Origin: Ensifer adhaerens
GTDB lineage: Bacteria; Pseudomonadota; Alphaproteobacteria; Rhizobiales; Rhizobiaceae
Length of the DNA: 64,000 nucleotides
Direction: 5' to 3'
NCBI RefSeq assembly: GCF_002940685.1
Contig: NZ_PNFP01000006.1
Span: 310,001-374,000 of the forward strand
A program made the position numbers and the translations under genes. Positions 28,411-36,933 of this stretch are shown here, in pieces; positions within the stretch are counted from its first letter, which is position 1; every line of letters starts with the position of its first letter. The notes below the pieces were generated by a model. The model was not told the DNA's origin, made no database searches, and saw only the letters and a list, made by a program, of their open reading frames with translations.

Positions 28411-29767
28411 TGCCAACCCACCTTTCCGCCGCCGAAGACTGGCTGTCGTCCTGTCGCTGCTGCCGTCCCTGGCCGTTGCCTTCGGCTCGGTCCCGACCCT
28501 GTTGCCCGGCCTGGGCCTGGGTCTGGGGCTGCGAACCGCCGCCAGACGACGTGTCTCCGCCGGAATTGAACACGATGTTCACCTGATCGACGGCAAAGCC
28601 CTGAGCGCGCAGCGCCTTGACCAGGTCGTTCTGGTCGTCGCGCATCTGCCGGAAGGCGTCGCCGGTCTCGACCTTCAGCTCGACCTGCAACTCGTCATCC
28701 TTCAGGCGCAGCGTGGCCGTGACGAGGCCAAGCTCGATTGGATGGAGCTGGATCTTCAGGGTGTTGAGCGTCTTGCCCGCTTGCGTCCACGAACCCGGCT
28801 GGCCAAGTGCGGCGCTCGGCTGCAGCGACTGGGTGGTCGCCTCGCCCGCGATCGCATCGGCGACCGCAGTGGTATTCGGGTTCACCGAAATGCCGAGATA
28901 CCGCCGGGCCTCGAGCACCGTGACGTTTTCAGCCTTGGCAGTGGCCTGCGAACGGGCAGCTTCGAACGCCGCGTCACCGTCCTTCGAGAGGCTCATGGAA
29001 ACGGCCTGTCCCTTGCCGTCGGCCCGGGCGAAACGGAAGAGCCGATCGGGATCGTTCTCGCCCGGCTGCGCCTCGGCTTTCGCGCCATGCTCGCTACCGC
29101 CGGCAACCGCTGCCGCGCCCTCGCCCTGAACGCCAGCCGCCTGATGGGCAGCCGCCATCCGGCCCTGAGGCTGCGCCGCCTGCGCGCCGCCAAGCAGCGT
29201 CAGCAGGTCGTCCATTGCCGTCTGGGGCTGCTGGGTTTCCGCGCCTTCGCCACCGGCGTTGACGTCGCCGTCGACAGCGGCGTCGTCCGCCGACGCCTTG
29301 CCAAGACCCTTCGTAAGCGCGGCAATGCGCTCAGCGAGTTCGTCATCGACCGCCGCTTGCGCCAGATCGTCAGCCCCGGCGGCCATCTGCGCCGGATCGG
29401 TCTTGTCGGCGGCACGTTTGCCGCCGACGCCGCGCTCAGCCATTGCGAAATGGTCGCGCAACGCATGCTCGTCAAACTGTTCGTTGCGCCCGAGGCTGAT
29501 GCTGCGCGTCGCGACCCTGCCCGCGGTCTTGGCTATATTGTCCTTGTCGATCAACGCTCCCGCCTCCGCGTCGCCGCCGGCAGCGGCGTCGTTCAAACCT
29601 TTGCCCGCGCCTGGCTGATCATTCGGCTTTTGCCGCCCGGCGTTGGTCACGGCATCTTCAAACGCGCCGGCCGATGCACCACCGGCCTGCTCCTTGCCGC
29701 CCGTTCGCTCGCTTCCCTTGCCGGCCGGTGCCGGGGGCATGCGCAGGGTGTCGTCAAGAGCCCTCAT
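28346..29767 (-). CDS. fliK: Hook-length control protein FliK (formerly MotD)
   Basis: 473 residues. The N-terminal two thirds is low-complexity, rich in Ala, Gly and Asp, as in hook-length rulers. The C-terminal Flg_hook domain (about 340-430) shows LNTLKIQLHPIELGLVTATL and LVKALRAQGFAVDQVNIVF. FliK switches export from hook to filament substrates. The ATG overlaps the motC stop by ATGA. Confidence 0.88.
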   Translation of the reverse strand: MRALDDTLRMPPAPAGKGSERTGGKEQAGGASAGAFEDAVTNAGRQKPNDQPGAGKGLNDAAAGGDAEAGALIDKDNIAKTAGRVATRSISLGRNEQFDEHALRDHFAMAERGVGGKRAADKTDPAQMAAGADDLAQAAVDDELAERIAALTKGLGKASADDAAVDGDVNAGGEGAETQQPQTAMDDLLTLLGGAQAAQPQGRMAAAHQAAGVQGEGAAAVAGGSEHGAKAEAQPGENDPDRLFRFARADGKGQAVSMSLSKDGDAAFEAARSQATAKAENVTVLEARRYLGISVNPNTTAVADAIAGEATTQSLQPSAALGQPGSWTQAGKTLNTLKIQLHPIELGLVTATLRLKDDELQVELKVETGDAFRQMRDDQNDLVKALRAQGFAVDQVNIVFNSGGDTSSGGGSQPQTQAQAGQQGRDRAEGNGQGRQQRQDDSQSSAAERWVGNGGTDDAAAGTERSRTGHVYM

Positions 29768-31065
29768 TCGTTTTCTCCCTTCAGGAGCGCGTCGATCTCT
29801 TCGATCTTCGATCGTCCTTTGGCCACGAAGCCATCGTGCTGCGGATCCCCCGCCTCATCAGTGCCGGAAGCCGCCACAGCCGCCTGTTCAGCCGCCGTGG
29901 TCTGCCCGCTTCCGAAGGGGCTCATGCCGCTGCCGGTTCCCTCGCTCGCGGCCGACGCACCCGCTTCGACCGGTCTGTCGGGTTTAGACGCAAACGCTTG
30001 CGTGAGGCTTTCATCGGCCGGTGGTCTGACGACGGCATCCGCCACAGCCTTTGCAGCGTCGCGCAAGGCACGGTCGCGCGGCGAAAGCTCCGCATCCGAT
30101 ATCGCCGCCAGGCTTGCCGTCGCGGCGAAGACGTCATTGGAGGGCACCGCAGCCAGGCCGGCATAGAAGCCGGCAAGCAGTTTCGGCTGTGTGGCGCCGT
30201 CCGCACCCAGCGCCTCGGCACGTTCCGAGGCAAGCTTCGCAAGCTCCTGCTTGCCGGCAATCGCCGCGCGGCGGGCGACGCGAAGAAAGACCTCGCGCTG
30301 GCGCGGCGCATCCATGAAACTGAGAATCTCGGAGATCCGCTCCTGCGCCTCACCATCGAAATGAGCAACCGCGAGCTCGACGAAGACGTCCGCGAACTGG
30401 CTGGCATAGGGGGATGTCAGGTAGCGGCGGGCATAGGCCAGCGCATAGCGGAATCCCTTGTCCGCATCGCCCGCCTGAACCGCCAGGAAAACCGAGCGAC
30501 GCAGCGCCGCCTCTTCGATGATCGTGCCCGGGGCCGCAAGGCGGGCCCAGTCATAATACTTCATCGCACCCACCGGATCCTGCTGCGACGTGGCGTTGCC
30601 GAGGATGAGATAGAGATAGGGACCGATGCGGGCGCTGCGGTATTCGGGCGCGGCCTTGGACAGGTTCTCGACGATCAGGCCGCCCTTGCCGCCCAGATAT
30701 TGCCGGAGCGCGTCGGTGACGCGGGAATCGAAGTTGCCGGCGACGTCATGATCCGAAAGGTACTTCAGCGTCTCCGGATTGCCGCCGCTCATGGCATAGA
30801 CCAACGCCGCATCGACGTTGCGCGGGTCGCGGAAGACGGTCGCGTCGGCCGCGCGCAGGCGCTTGTCGATCGCCCCCAGCATGAAGCGTTGCATTTCGAT
30901 TGCGGAATGGTCGCCAAGAACGACCGAGTCCTGCACATATTGCAGGGACCGGATCATCTTGAAGGGCGCGAGCTCCTCGACATCGTCCGCCCTGGCGCCC
31001 CCTGTCGCCAACGGGGTCGCCAGCACGCAGCAGGCCATCAGAGCGGATCGCAGGCGTCTCAGCAT
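29764..31065 (-). CDS. motC: Periplasmic motor protein MotC
   Basis: 433 residues with a signal peptide (LRSALMACCVLATPLATGGA, cleavage near ARADD). The mature part is mainly helical with repeat-like pairs (YAMSGGNPETLKYLSDHD, AKLASERAEALGADG). MotC is a rhizobial motility protein that acts in the periplasm with MotB. It is placed 5 bp after motB and coupled to fliK. Its folding partner MotE is encoded at 41389. Confidence 0.92.
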   Translation of the reverse strand: MLRRLRSALMACCVLATPLATGGARADDVEELAPFKMIRSLQYVQDSVVLGDHSAIEMQRFMLGAIDKRLRAADATVFRDPRNVDAALVYAMSGGNPETLKYLSDHDVAGNFDSRVTDALRQYLGGKGGLIVENLSKAAPEYRSARIGPYLYLILGNATSQQDPVGAMKYYDWARLAAPGTIIEEAALRRSVFLAVQAGDADKGFRYALAYARRYLTSPYASQFADVFVELAVAHFDGEAQERISEILSFMDAPRQREVFLRVARRAAIAGKQELAKLASERAEALGADGATQPKLLAGFYAGLAAVPSNDVFAATASLAAISDAELSPRDRALRDAAKAVADAVVRPPADESLTQAFASKPDRPVEAGASAASEGTGSGMSPFGSGQTTAAEQAAVAASGTDEAGDPQHDGFVAKGRSKIEEIDALLKGENE

Positions 31066-31070
31066 GGCGC

Positions 31071-32315
31071 TTAACCCGGAGCCGATTGCAACAGGATCTC
31101 GATGCGTCGGTTACCCGGCGCATAGGGATCGCCCGGGATCTGCAGCCGCCGGTCGGCGAAGCCGCTGATCTGGCTGACGCGGTCTTCCTTCAGGCCGCCG
31201 CGGACGAGCATGTAGTAGGCGCTCTGGGCGCGGGCTGCGGAAAGCCGCCAGTTATCGTAGGTGCCGTCCTTGAAGGGACGGCCGTCGGTATGGCCGCGGA
31301 TCGCCACCGCACCCGGACGCCCTGCCAGAAGGTGGCCGATCTTTTCCATCGCCAGCACCAGCTCCTTCTGCGGTACGGCCGAGCCGATGGCGAACATCTG
31401 GGCATCGGTCCGCTCGCTGATTGTCACCATCAGGCCGCCTTCGGCCGGCGTTACCACAAGTCCCTCGGCAAGCTGGCCCGCCTCGCCGGCAAGCTGCTTC
31501 TTCAGCTCGGCCTGGAGTTCGGCCGCCTGCTTCTCGGCGTCAGCCTCGGCGGCCTCCGGCTTCGGCTTTTCGCCGGCGGCAGTTTCGGGTTCTCCGGCGG
31601 CCGGGCTGGTCTTTTCGGCGGCCTTGTCCGTACCCTCGACTTCGGCCGTGGACTTGCCTTCGACCGTCGGCGTCGCTCCTGCCGGCATCGTCGTCTTGGC
31701 GGCCAGCGCAACCTGGCTTTCGGCTACGTTACCCGCGTCCTGCACTTCGACCTGCTTCGTCCAGAAGTCGGGATCGAACGGATCGCGGTAAGCTTCGCCG
31801 CCATCGGCACCGGTGGCCGGCCCCGACTGCGCCGCACCGCCCTCGCCCTTGACGCTGATATTTGCCTGCTGCCCCACTTCGCGCGCGATCTCCGAGAGCA
31901 CCGAATACGGGTTCTCGAAGAAATCGGCGTCGGAGTATTTCGTCTCTTCGCCCGATGTCGCCGTCAGCTGATCGCCGGTCTTGGCCGAACCACCGGACTT
32001 CTGCTGCTCGCCGTCGACCTTCGAGCGCTGCTGCGTTTCCTCCCCTTGCGCATCCTTGGCCGGATCCTTCAAGCCGCGTTCGGCAGGCTTCTGGTCGGTC
32101 AGTTGCACCGGGTTGAAGTAGGAGGCGATCGCCGCCTTCGTTTCTTCGTTGGCGGCGTTGATCAGCCACATCACGAGGAAGAAGGCCATCATCGCCGTCA
32201 TGAAGTCGGCATAGGCGATCTTCCAGGAGCCGCCATGATGACCATCGTGGCTGCCGCTGTGGCGCTTGACGATGATGATCTCGTGCTTGCCGTTGTGGTG
32301 GTTTTCGTCGCTCAT
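31071..32315 (-). CDS. motB: Stator protein MotB
   Basis: 414 residues. A single membrane helix near residues 31-53 (WKIAYADFMTAMMAFFLVMW) carries the proton-binding Asp at about 37. A long charged linker rich in Glu, Ala and Pro runs to about 280, and the OmpA-like peptidoglycan-binding domain follows (IRGHTDGRPF, NWRLSAARAQSA, GNRRIEILL). The linker makes it about 100 residues longer than enterobacterial MotB, as known in rhizobia. The ATG overlaps the upstream stop by ATGA. MotA is encoded separately at 49347. Confidence 0.95.
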   Translation of the reverse strand: MSDENHHNGKHEIIIVKRHSGSHDGHHGGSWKIAYADFMTAMMAFFLVMWLINAANEETKAAIASYFNPVQLTDQKPAERGLKDPAKDAQGEETQQRSKVDGEQQKSGGSAKTGDQLTATSGEETKYSDADFFENPYSVLSEIAREVGQQANISVKGEGGAAQSGPATGADGGEAYRDPFDPDFWTKQVEVQDAGNVAESQVALAAKTTMPAGATPTVEGKSTAEVEGTDKAAEKTSPAAGEPETAAGEKPKPEAAEADAEKQAAELQAELKKQLAGEAGQLAEGLVVTPAEGGLMVTISERTDAQMFAIGSAVPQKELVLAMEKIGHLLAGRPGAVAIRGHTDGRPFKDGTYDNWRLSAARAQSAYYMLVRGGLKEDRVSQISGFADRRLQIPGDPYAPGNRRIEILLQSAPG

Positions 32316-32965
32316 GCGAGAACTTTCCGAACTGTATCGGCCCAGGCGGCCATGCGCGTCACCAGGATGGTGCCATCCACTTCGACGGCGAGATCGACCT
32401 CGTCGGATTCGACATGACGCAAGGACGGCATGTCTTCTGCAAGCTGGCGCTTCAGCGCCTCGAAGAGCGGCGTCGGTCCCCTGACGACGATGGCGCAGCC
32501 TTCGCCGGCCACAAGTCCCTGGCGCAGCATCTGCGCCATGTCGGCGACGGCGCGCTGCATGAGGGCGTCCCCCATGACCGGCGCGAGCACGCGGGCGGCC
32601 TGATCGCCGAGCGCCACGGCAAGACCCTCGGTCATTTCGGCGATACGCTCCGCGAGACGGTTCGCAGTTTCCTCCTCGAAGCGCCGCGTCAGCGCTTCAA
32701 GCTCGGCCGCGTGCGCCGCCTCGAGTTCGGCAATCTGCTTTTCGTGTTCGAAGACGAGTTCCGCGGTCGCCTCGGCCCGCCCCTCGGCAAAGGCACCCCG
32801 GCGTTCCGCATCGATATCGATTTCCGGCATGGCTGGTCTCGCGCCGAGGCGATCGCCATCGGCATAGTCGGCATCCAGATCGGGGAAATACTTCGGCGGC
32901 ATCAGCGACAGCTCGACCTTCGGCGCGCTGAAATCCTTGAGATAGCGGGAGAGCATTGCACTCAT
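32312..32965 (-). CDS. FliH-like flagellar protein
   Basis: 217 residues. A Pro/Asp-rich N-terminus is followed by a charged helix (about 52-112, EHEKQIAELEAAHAAELEAL) and a C-terminal domain (LFEALKRQLAEDMPSLRHVE, then VDLAVEVDGTILVTRMAAWA). This helix-plus-domain layout and the C-terminal pattern resemble FliH/SctL, the regulator of the export ATPase FliI. No other fliH is visible. The ATG at 32965 has AGGAGG 7 nt upstream and is preferred to the longer frame from 33202. It heads the fliH-motB-motC-fliK operon. Confidence 0.6.
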   Translation of the reverse strand: MSAMLSRYLKDFSAPKVELSLMPPKYFPDLDADYADGDRLGARPAMPEIDIDAERRGAFAEGRAEATAELVFEHEKQIAELEAAHAAELEALTRRFEEETANRLAERIAEMTEGLAVALGDQAARVLAPVMGDALMQRAVADMAQMLRQGLVAGEGCAIVVRGPTPLFEALKRQLAEDMPSLRHVESDEVDLAVEVDGTILVTRMAAWADTVRKVLA

Positions 32966-33225
32966 GGCCGGCCTCCTGCATCGGAGCTGCGGCAATGCGG
33001 CAATCCCCATCTGCTTGACAGGCGGCGCTTTCCGGCGCGGACTTCCATTGCTCCTGGCACTGCTGACATGTCTCCCTCGGGCCCGACCGTCGGATACGGC
33101 GAACCCAGCATTCTTGACGTACATCAGCGTGATCCGGGGTCGGTTTTCCCGGAGCGATCCGATGCAGGCGGCGGCGCAAAGGTCATTTTGGCCGGCAGTC
33201 ATCCGACAGGACTGCGAGGGAAGGC

Positions 33226-33243
33226 TATTCGGTCAAACTTGTG
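33226..33243 (-). promoter_or_regulatory. Flagellar promoter-like element upstream of the fliH-like/motB operon
   Basis: In the gene direction TTCGCACAAG is followed by 9 bases and ATA. It matches YYCRCGCAAG at nine of ten positions, and the 3' triplet is ATA instead of STA. It lies 260 bp upstream of the fliH-like ATG. Confidence 0.5.
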
Positions 33244-33257
33244 CGAAAATGAATGTG

Positions 33258-33290
33258 TTGGACCGCGCCAGGGCAATTAGCGCGGTCCAA
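33258..33290. repeat. Perfect 11-bp inverted repeat, possible terminator of the third flagellin gene
   Basis: TTGGACCGCGC (33258-33268) and GCGCGGTCCAA (33280-33290) form an 11-bp stem with an 11-nt loop. It lies about 130 bp beyond the flagellin stop on the minus strand. No long U-run follows, so termination is uncertain. Confidence 0.45.
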
Positions 33291-33419
33291 CCGTTTCCAC
33301 CGGGTGCCGTGACCGACGACGTGGCAGAACTTGAAGATGCCGTCATCCGCATGTGGGGCGATGGGCTCAATTTTGGCGAGTCTGCGCGGCCATGCCCGGC
33401 CGCCGCCCGCGGCCGCGCC

Positions 33420-34394
33420 TTACTGCTGGAATAGGCGCAGGATGTTTTCGGAGTTGGTGTTGGCGATCGAAAGCGCCTGGATGCCCAGCTGCTGCTGCGT
33501 CTGCAGCGCCTTCAGCCGCGTCGATTCCTCGTTCATGTCGGCATCGACGAGACGACCGACGCCCTTGTCGATCGTATCCATCAGGTTGGCGATGAAGCCC
33601 TCCTGCAGCTCGATGCGCTTGGTGATGGCGCCAAGCGTGGAGCCGGCATCCGTCAACTGGTTGAGGATGCGCTCGACGACGCTGATCATGTCGGCCATCT
33701 CGGCTGGCGTCGTCGACGCGGTCAGCTTGACTTCCGCCGTCGTTCCGATCGGCGTCGTCGCCGGCGCGCCGATCAGATGGTACAGGCGCGCGCCCGCCGT
33801 GCCGGGCGGAGAGGTGAGCTGGGCGGCGTCGTAGTTCCTGGTCAGGATGCCTCGGCTGGCATTCTGCTTGTCGATCAGCATCGACTGGGAGGTGTCGAAA
33901 TCGAGCGTCGTCACCGACACATTGCCGTTGGCGTCACGGTTGAACGATGCCACGACGGACTTGGTGCCCACCGGGGCCGGGCTGGCGTTGTAGAGCCAGT
34001 TTTCGCTGGAGAAGGATGCGGACTGGGCAGCCGAGATCAGCTGGTTCTTGAGCTCGGTGATTTCCTTGTCGATCTTCAGTTTGTCGACGCCCGGCTCGCT
34101 CGCCGCGACGAGCTTGCGCTTGATCTCGCTGACGACCTCGATCGAAGAGTTCATCGCCGCATAGGCGGTGTCGATCTTGGCGGCGCCGAGGCCAAGCGCG
34201 TCCTGAACGGTGGAGAGCGCGGCGTTGTCGGAGCGCATGGTGGTCGCGATCGACCAATAGGCGGCGTTGTCCGCAGCCGTCTGCACACGGTATCCCGAGG
34301 AGATGCGGTCCTGCACTTCCGCCATTTCGGAATTGATCGAACGCAATGTCTGGAGAGCCGCCATGGCGGCGGTATTGGTCATGATGCTGGTCAT
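33420..34394 (-). CDS. Flagellin, divergent third copy
   Basis: 324 residues. The conserved D0/D1 ends are present (LRSINSEMAEVQDRISSGYR at the start; ESTRLKALQTQQQLGIQALS at the end). The central region differs from the other two copies and carries a Pro/Gly-rich extra segment (SPPGTAGARLYHLIGAPATT). It is probably a minor filament subunit, equivalent to flaC or flaD of S. meliloti. The ATG is at 34394. The leader shares the structured element found upstream of flaA and flaB. Confidence 0.95.
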   Translation of the reverse strand: MTSIMTNTAAMAALQTLRSINSEMAEVQDRISSGYRVQTAADNAAYWSIATTMRSDNAALSTVQDALGLGAAKIDTAYAAMNSSIEVVSEIKRKLVAASEPGVDKLKIDKEITELKNQLISAAQSASFSSENWLYNASPAPVGTKSVVASFNRDANGNVSVTTLDFDTSQSMLIDKQNASRGILTRNYDAAQLTSPPGTAGARLYHLIGAPATTPIGTTAEVKLTASTTPAEMADMISVVERILNQLTDAGSTLGAITKRIELQEGFIANLMDTIDKGVGRLVDADMNEESTRLKALQTQQQLGIQALSIANTNSENILRLFQQ

Positions 34395-34470
34395 TGGTCA
34401 CCTGCCCCGAATGAATTTCTAAGGACATTCCGGAGTGTGGCACCGGCAGCGATGGGACTGGCATCATGCG
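34395..34470 (-). promoter_or_regulatory. Structured 5' leader of the third flagellin gene
   Basis: The conserved block (34423-34470) reads in the gene direction GCATGATGCC, then CCGG, a 9-nt loop, CCGG and AATGTCC. The UGUCC(U) end can pair with GGGGCA (34403-34408) in the Shine-Dalgarno region, using two G-U pairs. The two CCGG copies can form a small hairpin. The same pattern is found upstream of flaA and flaB. Confidence 0.6.
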
Positions 34471-34530
34471 AATCGCCCCTGTTTTGCCCTGGAGGCGACC
34501 CTTCGCTCTTAACCATTATGTAACGATCCC

Positions 34531-34550
34531 ATGGTTAACAAATGGTTAAC
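34531..34550 (-). promoter_or_regulatory. Paired GTTAACCAT boxes upstream of the third flagellin gene
   Basis: Two copies of ATGGTTAAC (plus-strand reading) start 11 bp apart, one helical turn. A further inverted TTAACCAT lies at 34509-34516. The first copy is about 61 bp from the leader block, nearly the same distance as the single box upstream of flaB (35848-35855). It looks like an activator site for the flagellin class. Confidence 0.45.
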
Positions 34551-34678
34551 GCCATTAGGAAGTCAGTAACGAAGGTGAACAAAAATAAGGGAATATGGAC
34601 GAAACGTTAAGCTGCTCGGGTCGGAACAGCCACCGCGGCGCGCTCCGTGCCTGGCCGTCATCCGTTTGGAAGGCAAAC

Positions 34679-34713
34679 GAAAAAGCCGCACGATCCCTTC
34701 GGATGTGCGGCTT
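34679..34713 (-). terminator. Intrinsic terminator of flaB
   Basis: AAGCCGCAC (34683-34691) and GTGCGGCTT (34705-34713) form a 9-bp stem with a 13-nt loop. On the minus strand a run of U follows (34680-34684). It lies about 50 bp after the flaB stop. Confidence 0.85.
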
Positions 34714-34761
34714 CTCTTGGAAGTGACGGGCGAAGACCGCCCGTCCTATGCGGCGTGCCGA

Positions 34762-35703
34762 TTAACGGAACAGCGACAGGATGTTCTGCGAGTTCGAGTT
34801 GGCGATCGTAAGCGCCTGGATGCCGAGCTGCTGCTGCGTCTGCAGAGCCTTCAGGCGGGTCGATTCCTCGTTCATGTCGGCGTCGACGAGACGGCCAACG
34901 CCCTTCTCGATCGAGTCCGAGAGGTTGTCGACAAAGCCCTTCTGCAGGTCGATACGGGCGTTGAGCGCACCGAGGTCGGCCGCTGCGTCGGTCATCTGCG
35001 ACAGGACGGAGTCGACACCCGACAGAGCCTGGGCCAGCGAGCCGGTCGTCATGTTGGTGATGTCGAGCGTCAGGACGCTGTAGTTCAGCGAGATGGTCGC
35101 ACCGCCGGTCGAGTCCATGTAGGAGATGTTGCTGGAGAGCAGGCCCGTGCCGGTTGTGTTGTAGGCCGTGCCGTTCATCTCGATCAGCGAGCTCTTGTTG
35201 GTGTCGTACTGCAGCGTCGTCAGGCTGACATTGCCCTTGGCGTCGCGGTTGAACGAACCGACAACGGACTTCGTGCCGACAGCGTTGTTGGCGTCGTGGT
35301 AGACCCAGTTTTCGCCGGAGAACGAAGCCGACTTGGCAATGCTGATGAGCTGCTTCTGCAGCTCCGAGATTTCCTTCTGGATCTTGCTCTTGTCAACGCC
35401 CGGTTCGCTGGCGGTAACCAGCTTCTTCTTGATTTCGTCGACGACGTCCTTGGAATTTTCCATGGCCGACGAAGCAACGTCGGTCTTGGCAGCGCCGAGG
35501 CCGAGGGCGTCCTGAACGGCCGAGAGGGCCTTGTTGTCCGAACGCATGGTGGTTGCGATCGACCAGTAAGCAGCGTTGTCAGCAGCGGTGCCGACGCGCA
35601 GACCCGACGAAATGCGCTCCTGGGTGGTTTCCATCGAGGAGTTGATCGAACGCAGGGTGGCGAGTGCGCCCATGGCGGAAGAGTTGGTCAGAATGCTCGT
35701 CAT
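34762..35703 (-). CDS. flaB: Flagellin, second copy
   Basis: 313 residues, one of two nearly identical flagellins. It differs from the copy at 35992 at 9 positions by my count. Conserved ends are TLRSINSSMETTQERISSGL and ESTRLKALQTQQQLGIQALT. The ATG at 35703 is chosen because the same MTSI start is found in all three copies and AAGGGG lies 8 nt upstream; the frame continues to 35748 through the leader element. The flaB name assumes the S. meliloti order. It has its own terminator and probably its own promoter. Confidence 0.95.
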   Translation of the reverse strand: MTSILTNSSAMGALATLRSINSSMETTQERISSGLRVGTAADNAAYWSIATTMRSDNKALSAVQDALGLGAAKTDVASSAMENSKDVVDEIKKKLVTASEPGVDKSKIQKEISELQKQLISIAKSASFSGENWVYHDANNAVGTKSVVGSFNRDAKGNVSLTTLQYDTNKSSLIEMNGTAYNTTGTGLLSSNISYMDSTGGATISLNYSVLTLDITNMTTGSLAQALSGVDSVLSQMTDAAADLGALNARIDLQKGFVDNLSDSIEKGVGRLVDADMNEESTRLKALQTQQQLGIQALTIANSNSQNILSLFR

Positions 35704-35785
35704 TGGCTGAGTGCCCCTTGTTGGCAAAGATGAAATGGAAAGGGACATTCCGGGATTACCGGGAAACGGCGGTCAGCCTCATGCC
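35704..35785 (-). promoter_or_regulatory. Structured 5' leader of flaB
   Basis: The conserved 44-nt block (35742-35785) begins GGCATGAGGC in the gene direction and ends CCGG, TAATC, CCGGAATGTCCC. UGUCCCUU can pair with AAGGGGCA (35712-35719), the Shine-Dalgarno region, over 8 bp with one G-U pair. The CCGG copies can form a second hairpin. Confidence 0.65.
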
Positions 35786-35847
35786 TGCTGACGCTCTGAA
35801 CTGTTCGGGTCAACCCGCCGTTTCGATGCTTACAACAAACACCATCG

Positions 35848-35855
35848 TGGTTAAC
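35848..35855 (-). promoter_or_regulatory. GTTAACCA box upstream of flaB
   Basis: A single GTTAACCA box (gene direction) lies 63 bp upstream of the flaB leader block. The spacing matches that of the paired boxes before the third flagellin gene. It lies between the flaA terminator and the flaB leader, where the flaB promoter must be. Confidence 0.4.
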
Positions 35856-35910
35856 GAACCCTAAAACCCAGAGAAACTTTTCGAAGTTTTTTCAGTGCAT
35901 TGGCGACAAC

Positions 35911-35941
35911 GAAAAACCGCGCCTCTTGCGAGGCGCGGTTT
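35911..35941 (-). terminator. Intrinsic terminator of flaA
   Basis: AAACCGCGCCTC (35914-35925), a TTGC loop and GAGGCGCGGTTT (35930-35941) form a perfect 12-bp stem. On the minus strand a U-run follows (35912-35916). It starts about 50 bp after the flaA stop. Confidence 0.9.
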
Positions 35942-35991
35942 CGTTTCGTCTGCCGGGAGCGGGCCGTGGCCCGCCCCTTTCAGCCTACCGA

Positions 35992-36933
35992 TTAACGGAA
36001 GAGCGACAGGACGTTCTGCGAGTTCGAGTTGGCGATCGAAAGCGCCTGGATGCCGAGCTGCTGCTGCGTCTGCAGAGCCTTCAGGCGGGTCGATTCCTCG
36101 TTCATGTCGGCGTCGACGAGGCGGCCAACGCCCTTCTCGATCGAGTCCGAGAGGTTTTCGACGAAGCCCTTCTGCAGGTCGATACGAGCGTTGAGCGCAC
36201 CGAGGTCGGCAGCCGCGTCGGTCATCTGCGTCAGGACGGAGTCGACACCCGACAGAGCCTGGGCCAGCGAGCCGGTCGTCATGTTGGTGATGTCGAGCGT
36301 CAGGACGCTGAAGTTCAGCGAGATGGTCGCACCGCCGGTCGAGTCCATGTAGGAGATGTTGCTGGAGAGCAGGCCCGTGCCGGTCGTGTTGTAGGCCGTG
36401 CCGTTCATCTCGATCAGCGAGCTCTTGTTGGTGTCGTACTGCAGCGTCGTCAGGCTGACATTGCCCTTGGCGTCGCGGTTGAACGAACCGACAACAGACT
36501 TGGTGCCGACAGCGTTGTTGGCGTCGTGGTAGACCCAGTTTTCGCCGGAGAAGGAAGCCGACTTGGCAATGCTCACGAGCTGGTTCTGCAGCTCCTTGAT
36601 TTCCTTCTGGATCTTGCTCTTGTCAACGCCCGGCTCGCTGGCGGTAACCAGCTTCTTCTTGATTTCGTCGACGACGTCCTTGGAGTTTTCCATGGCCGAC
36701 GAAGCAACGTCGGTCTTGGCGGCGCCGAGGCCGAGGGCGTCCTGAACGGCCGAGAGGGCCTTGTTGTCCGAACGCATGGTGGTGGCGATCGACCAGTAAG
36801 CGGCGTTGTCAGCAGCGGTGCCGACGCGCAGACCCGACGAAATGCGCTCCTGGGTGGTTTCCATCGAGGAGTTGATCGAACGCAGGGTGGCGAGTGCGCC
36901 CATGGCGGAAGAATTGGTGATGATGCTCGTCAT
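35992..36933 (-). CDS. flaA: Flagellin, first copy
   Basis: 313 residues, about 97% identical to flaB by eye. D0/D1 ends are intact and the variable centre (about 120-240) is short, typical of rhizobial complex filaments. The ATG at 36933 has AAGGGA 6 nt upstream. It is divergent from the GT41 gene across 372 bp. The flaA name assumes that the copy nearest fliP is the S. meliloti flaA equivalent. Candidate glycan acceptors are the Ser/Thr-rich stretch near residues 185-210 (NGTAYNTTGTGLLSSNISYM). Confidence 0.95.
   Translation of the reverse strand: MTSIITNSSAMGALATLRSINSSMETTQERISSGLRVGTAADNAAYWSIATTMRSDNKALSAVQDALGLGAAKTDVASSAMENSKDVVDEIKKKLVTASEPGVDKSKIQKEIKELQNQLVSIAKSASFSGENWVYHDANNAVGTKSVVGSFNRDAKGNVSLTTLQYDTNKSSLIEMNGTAYNTTGTGLLSSNISYMDSTGGATISLNFSVLTLDITNMTTGSLAQALSGVDSVLTQMTDAAADLGALNARIDLQKGFVENLSDSIEKGVGRLVDADMNEESTRLKALQTQQQLGIQALSIANSNSQNVLSLFR

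Larger units (their letters stand above)
32966..33419. other. Intergenic region between the third flagellin gene and the fliH-like gene
   Basis: No convincing gene is seen in these 454 bp. The region holds an 11-bp inverted repeat (33258-33290), a GC-rich stem directly after the flagellin stop (33384-33418), and a near-consensus flagellar promoter-like element (33226-33243, minus strand). The 260 bp between that element and the fliH-like ATG would be a long leader. Confidence 0.6.
34395..34761. other. Intergenic region between flaB and the third flagellin gene
   Basis: No gene is seen in these 367 bp. The region holds the flaB terminator (34679-34713), AT-rich DNA with paired ATGGTTAAC boxes (34531-34550), and the structured leader of the third flagellin gene (34395-34470). 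Confidence 0.7.

Noticed and set aside
32964-33434. 156-codon plus-strand frame between the fliH-like gene and the third flagellin gene
   Set aside because: No family features; it runs through the 11-bp inverted repeat and the promoter-like element.
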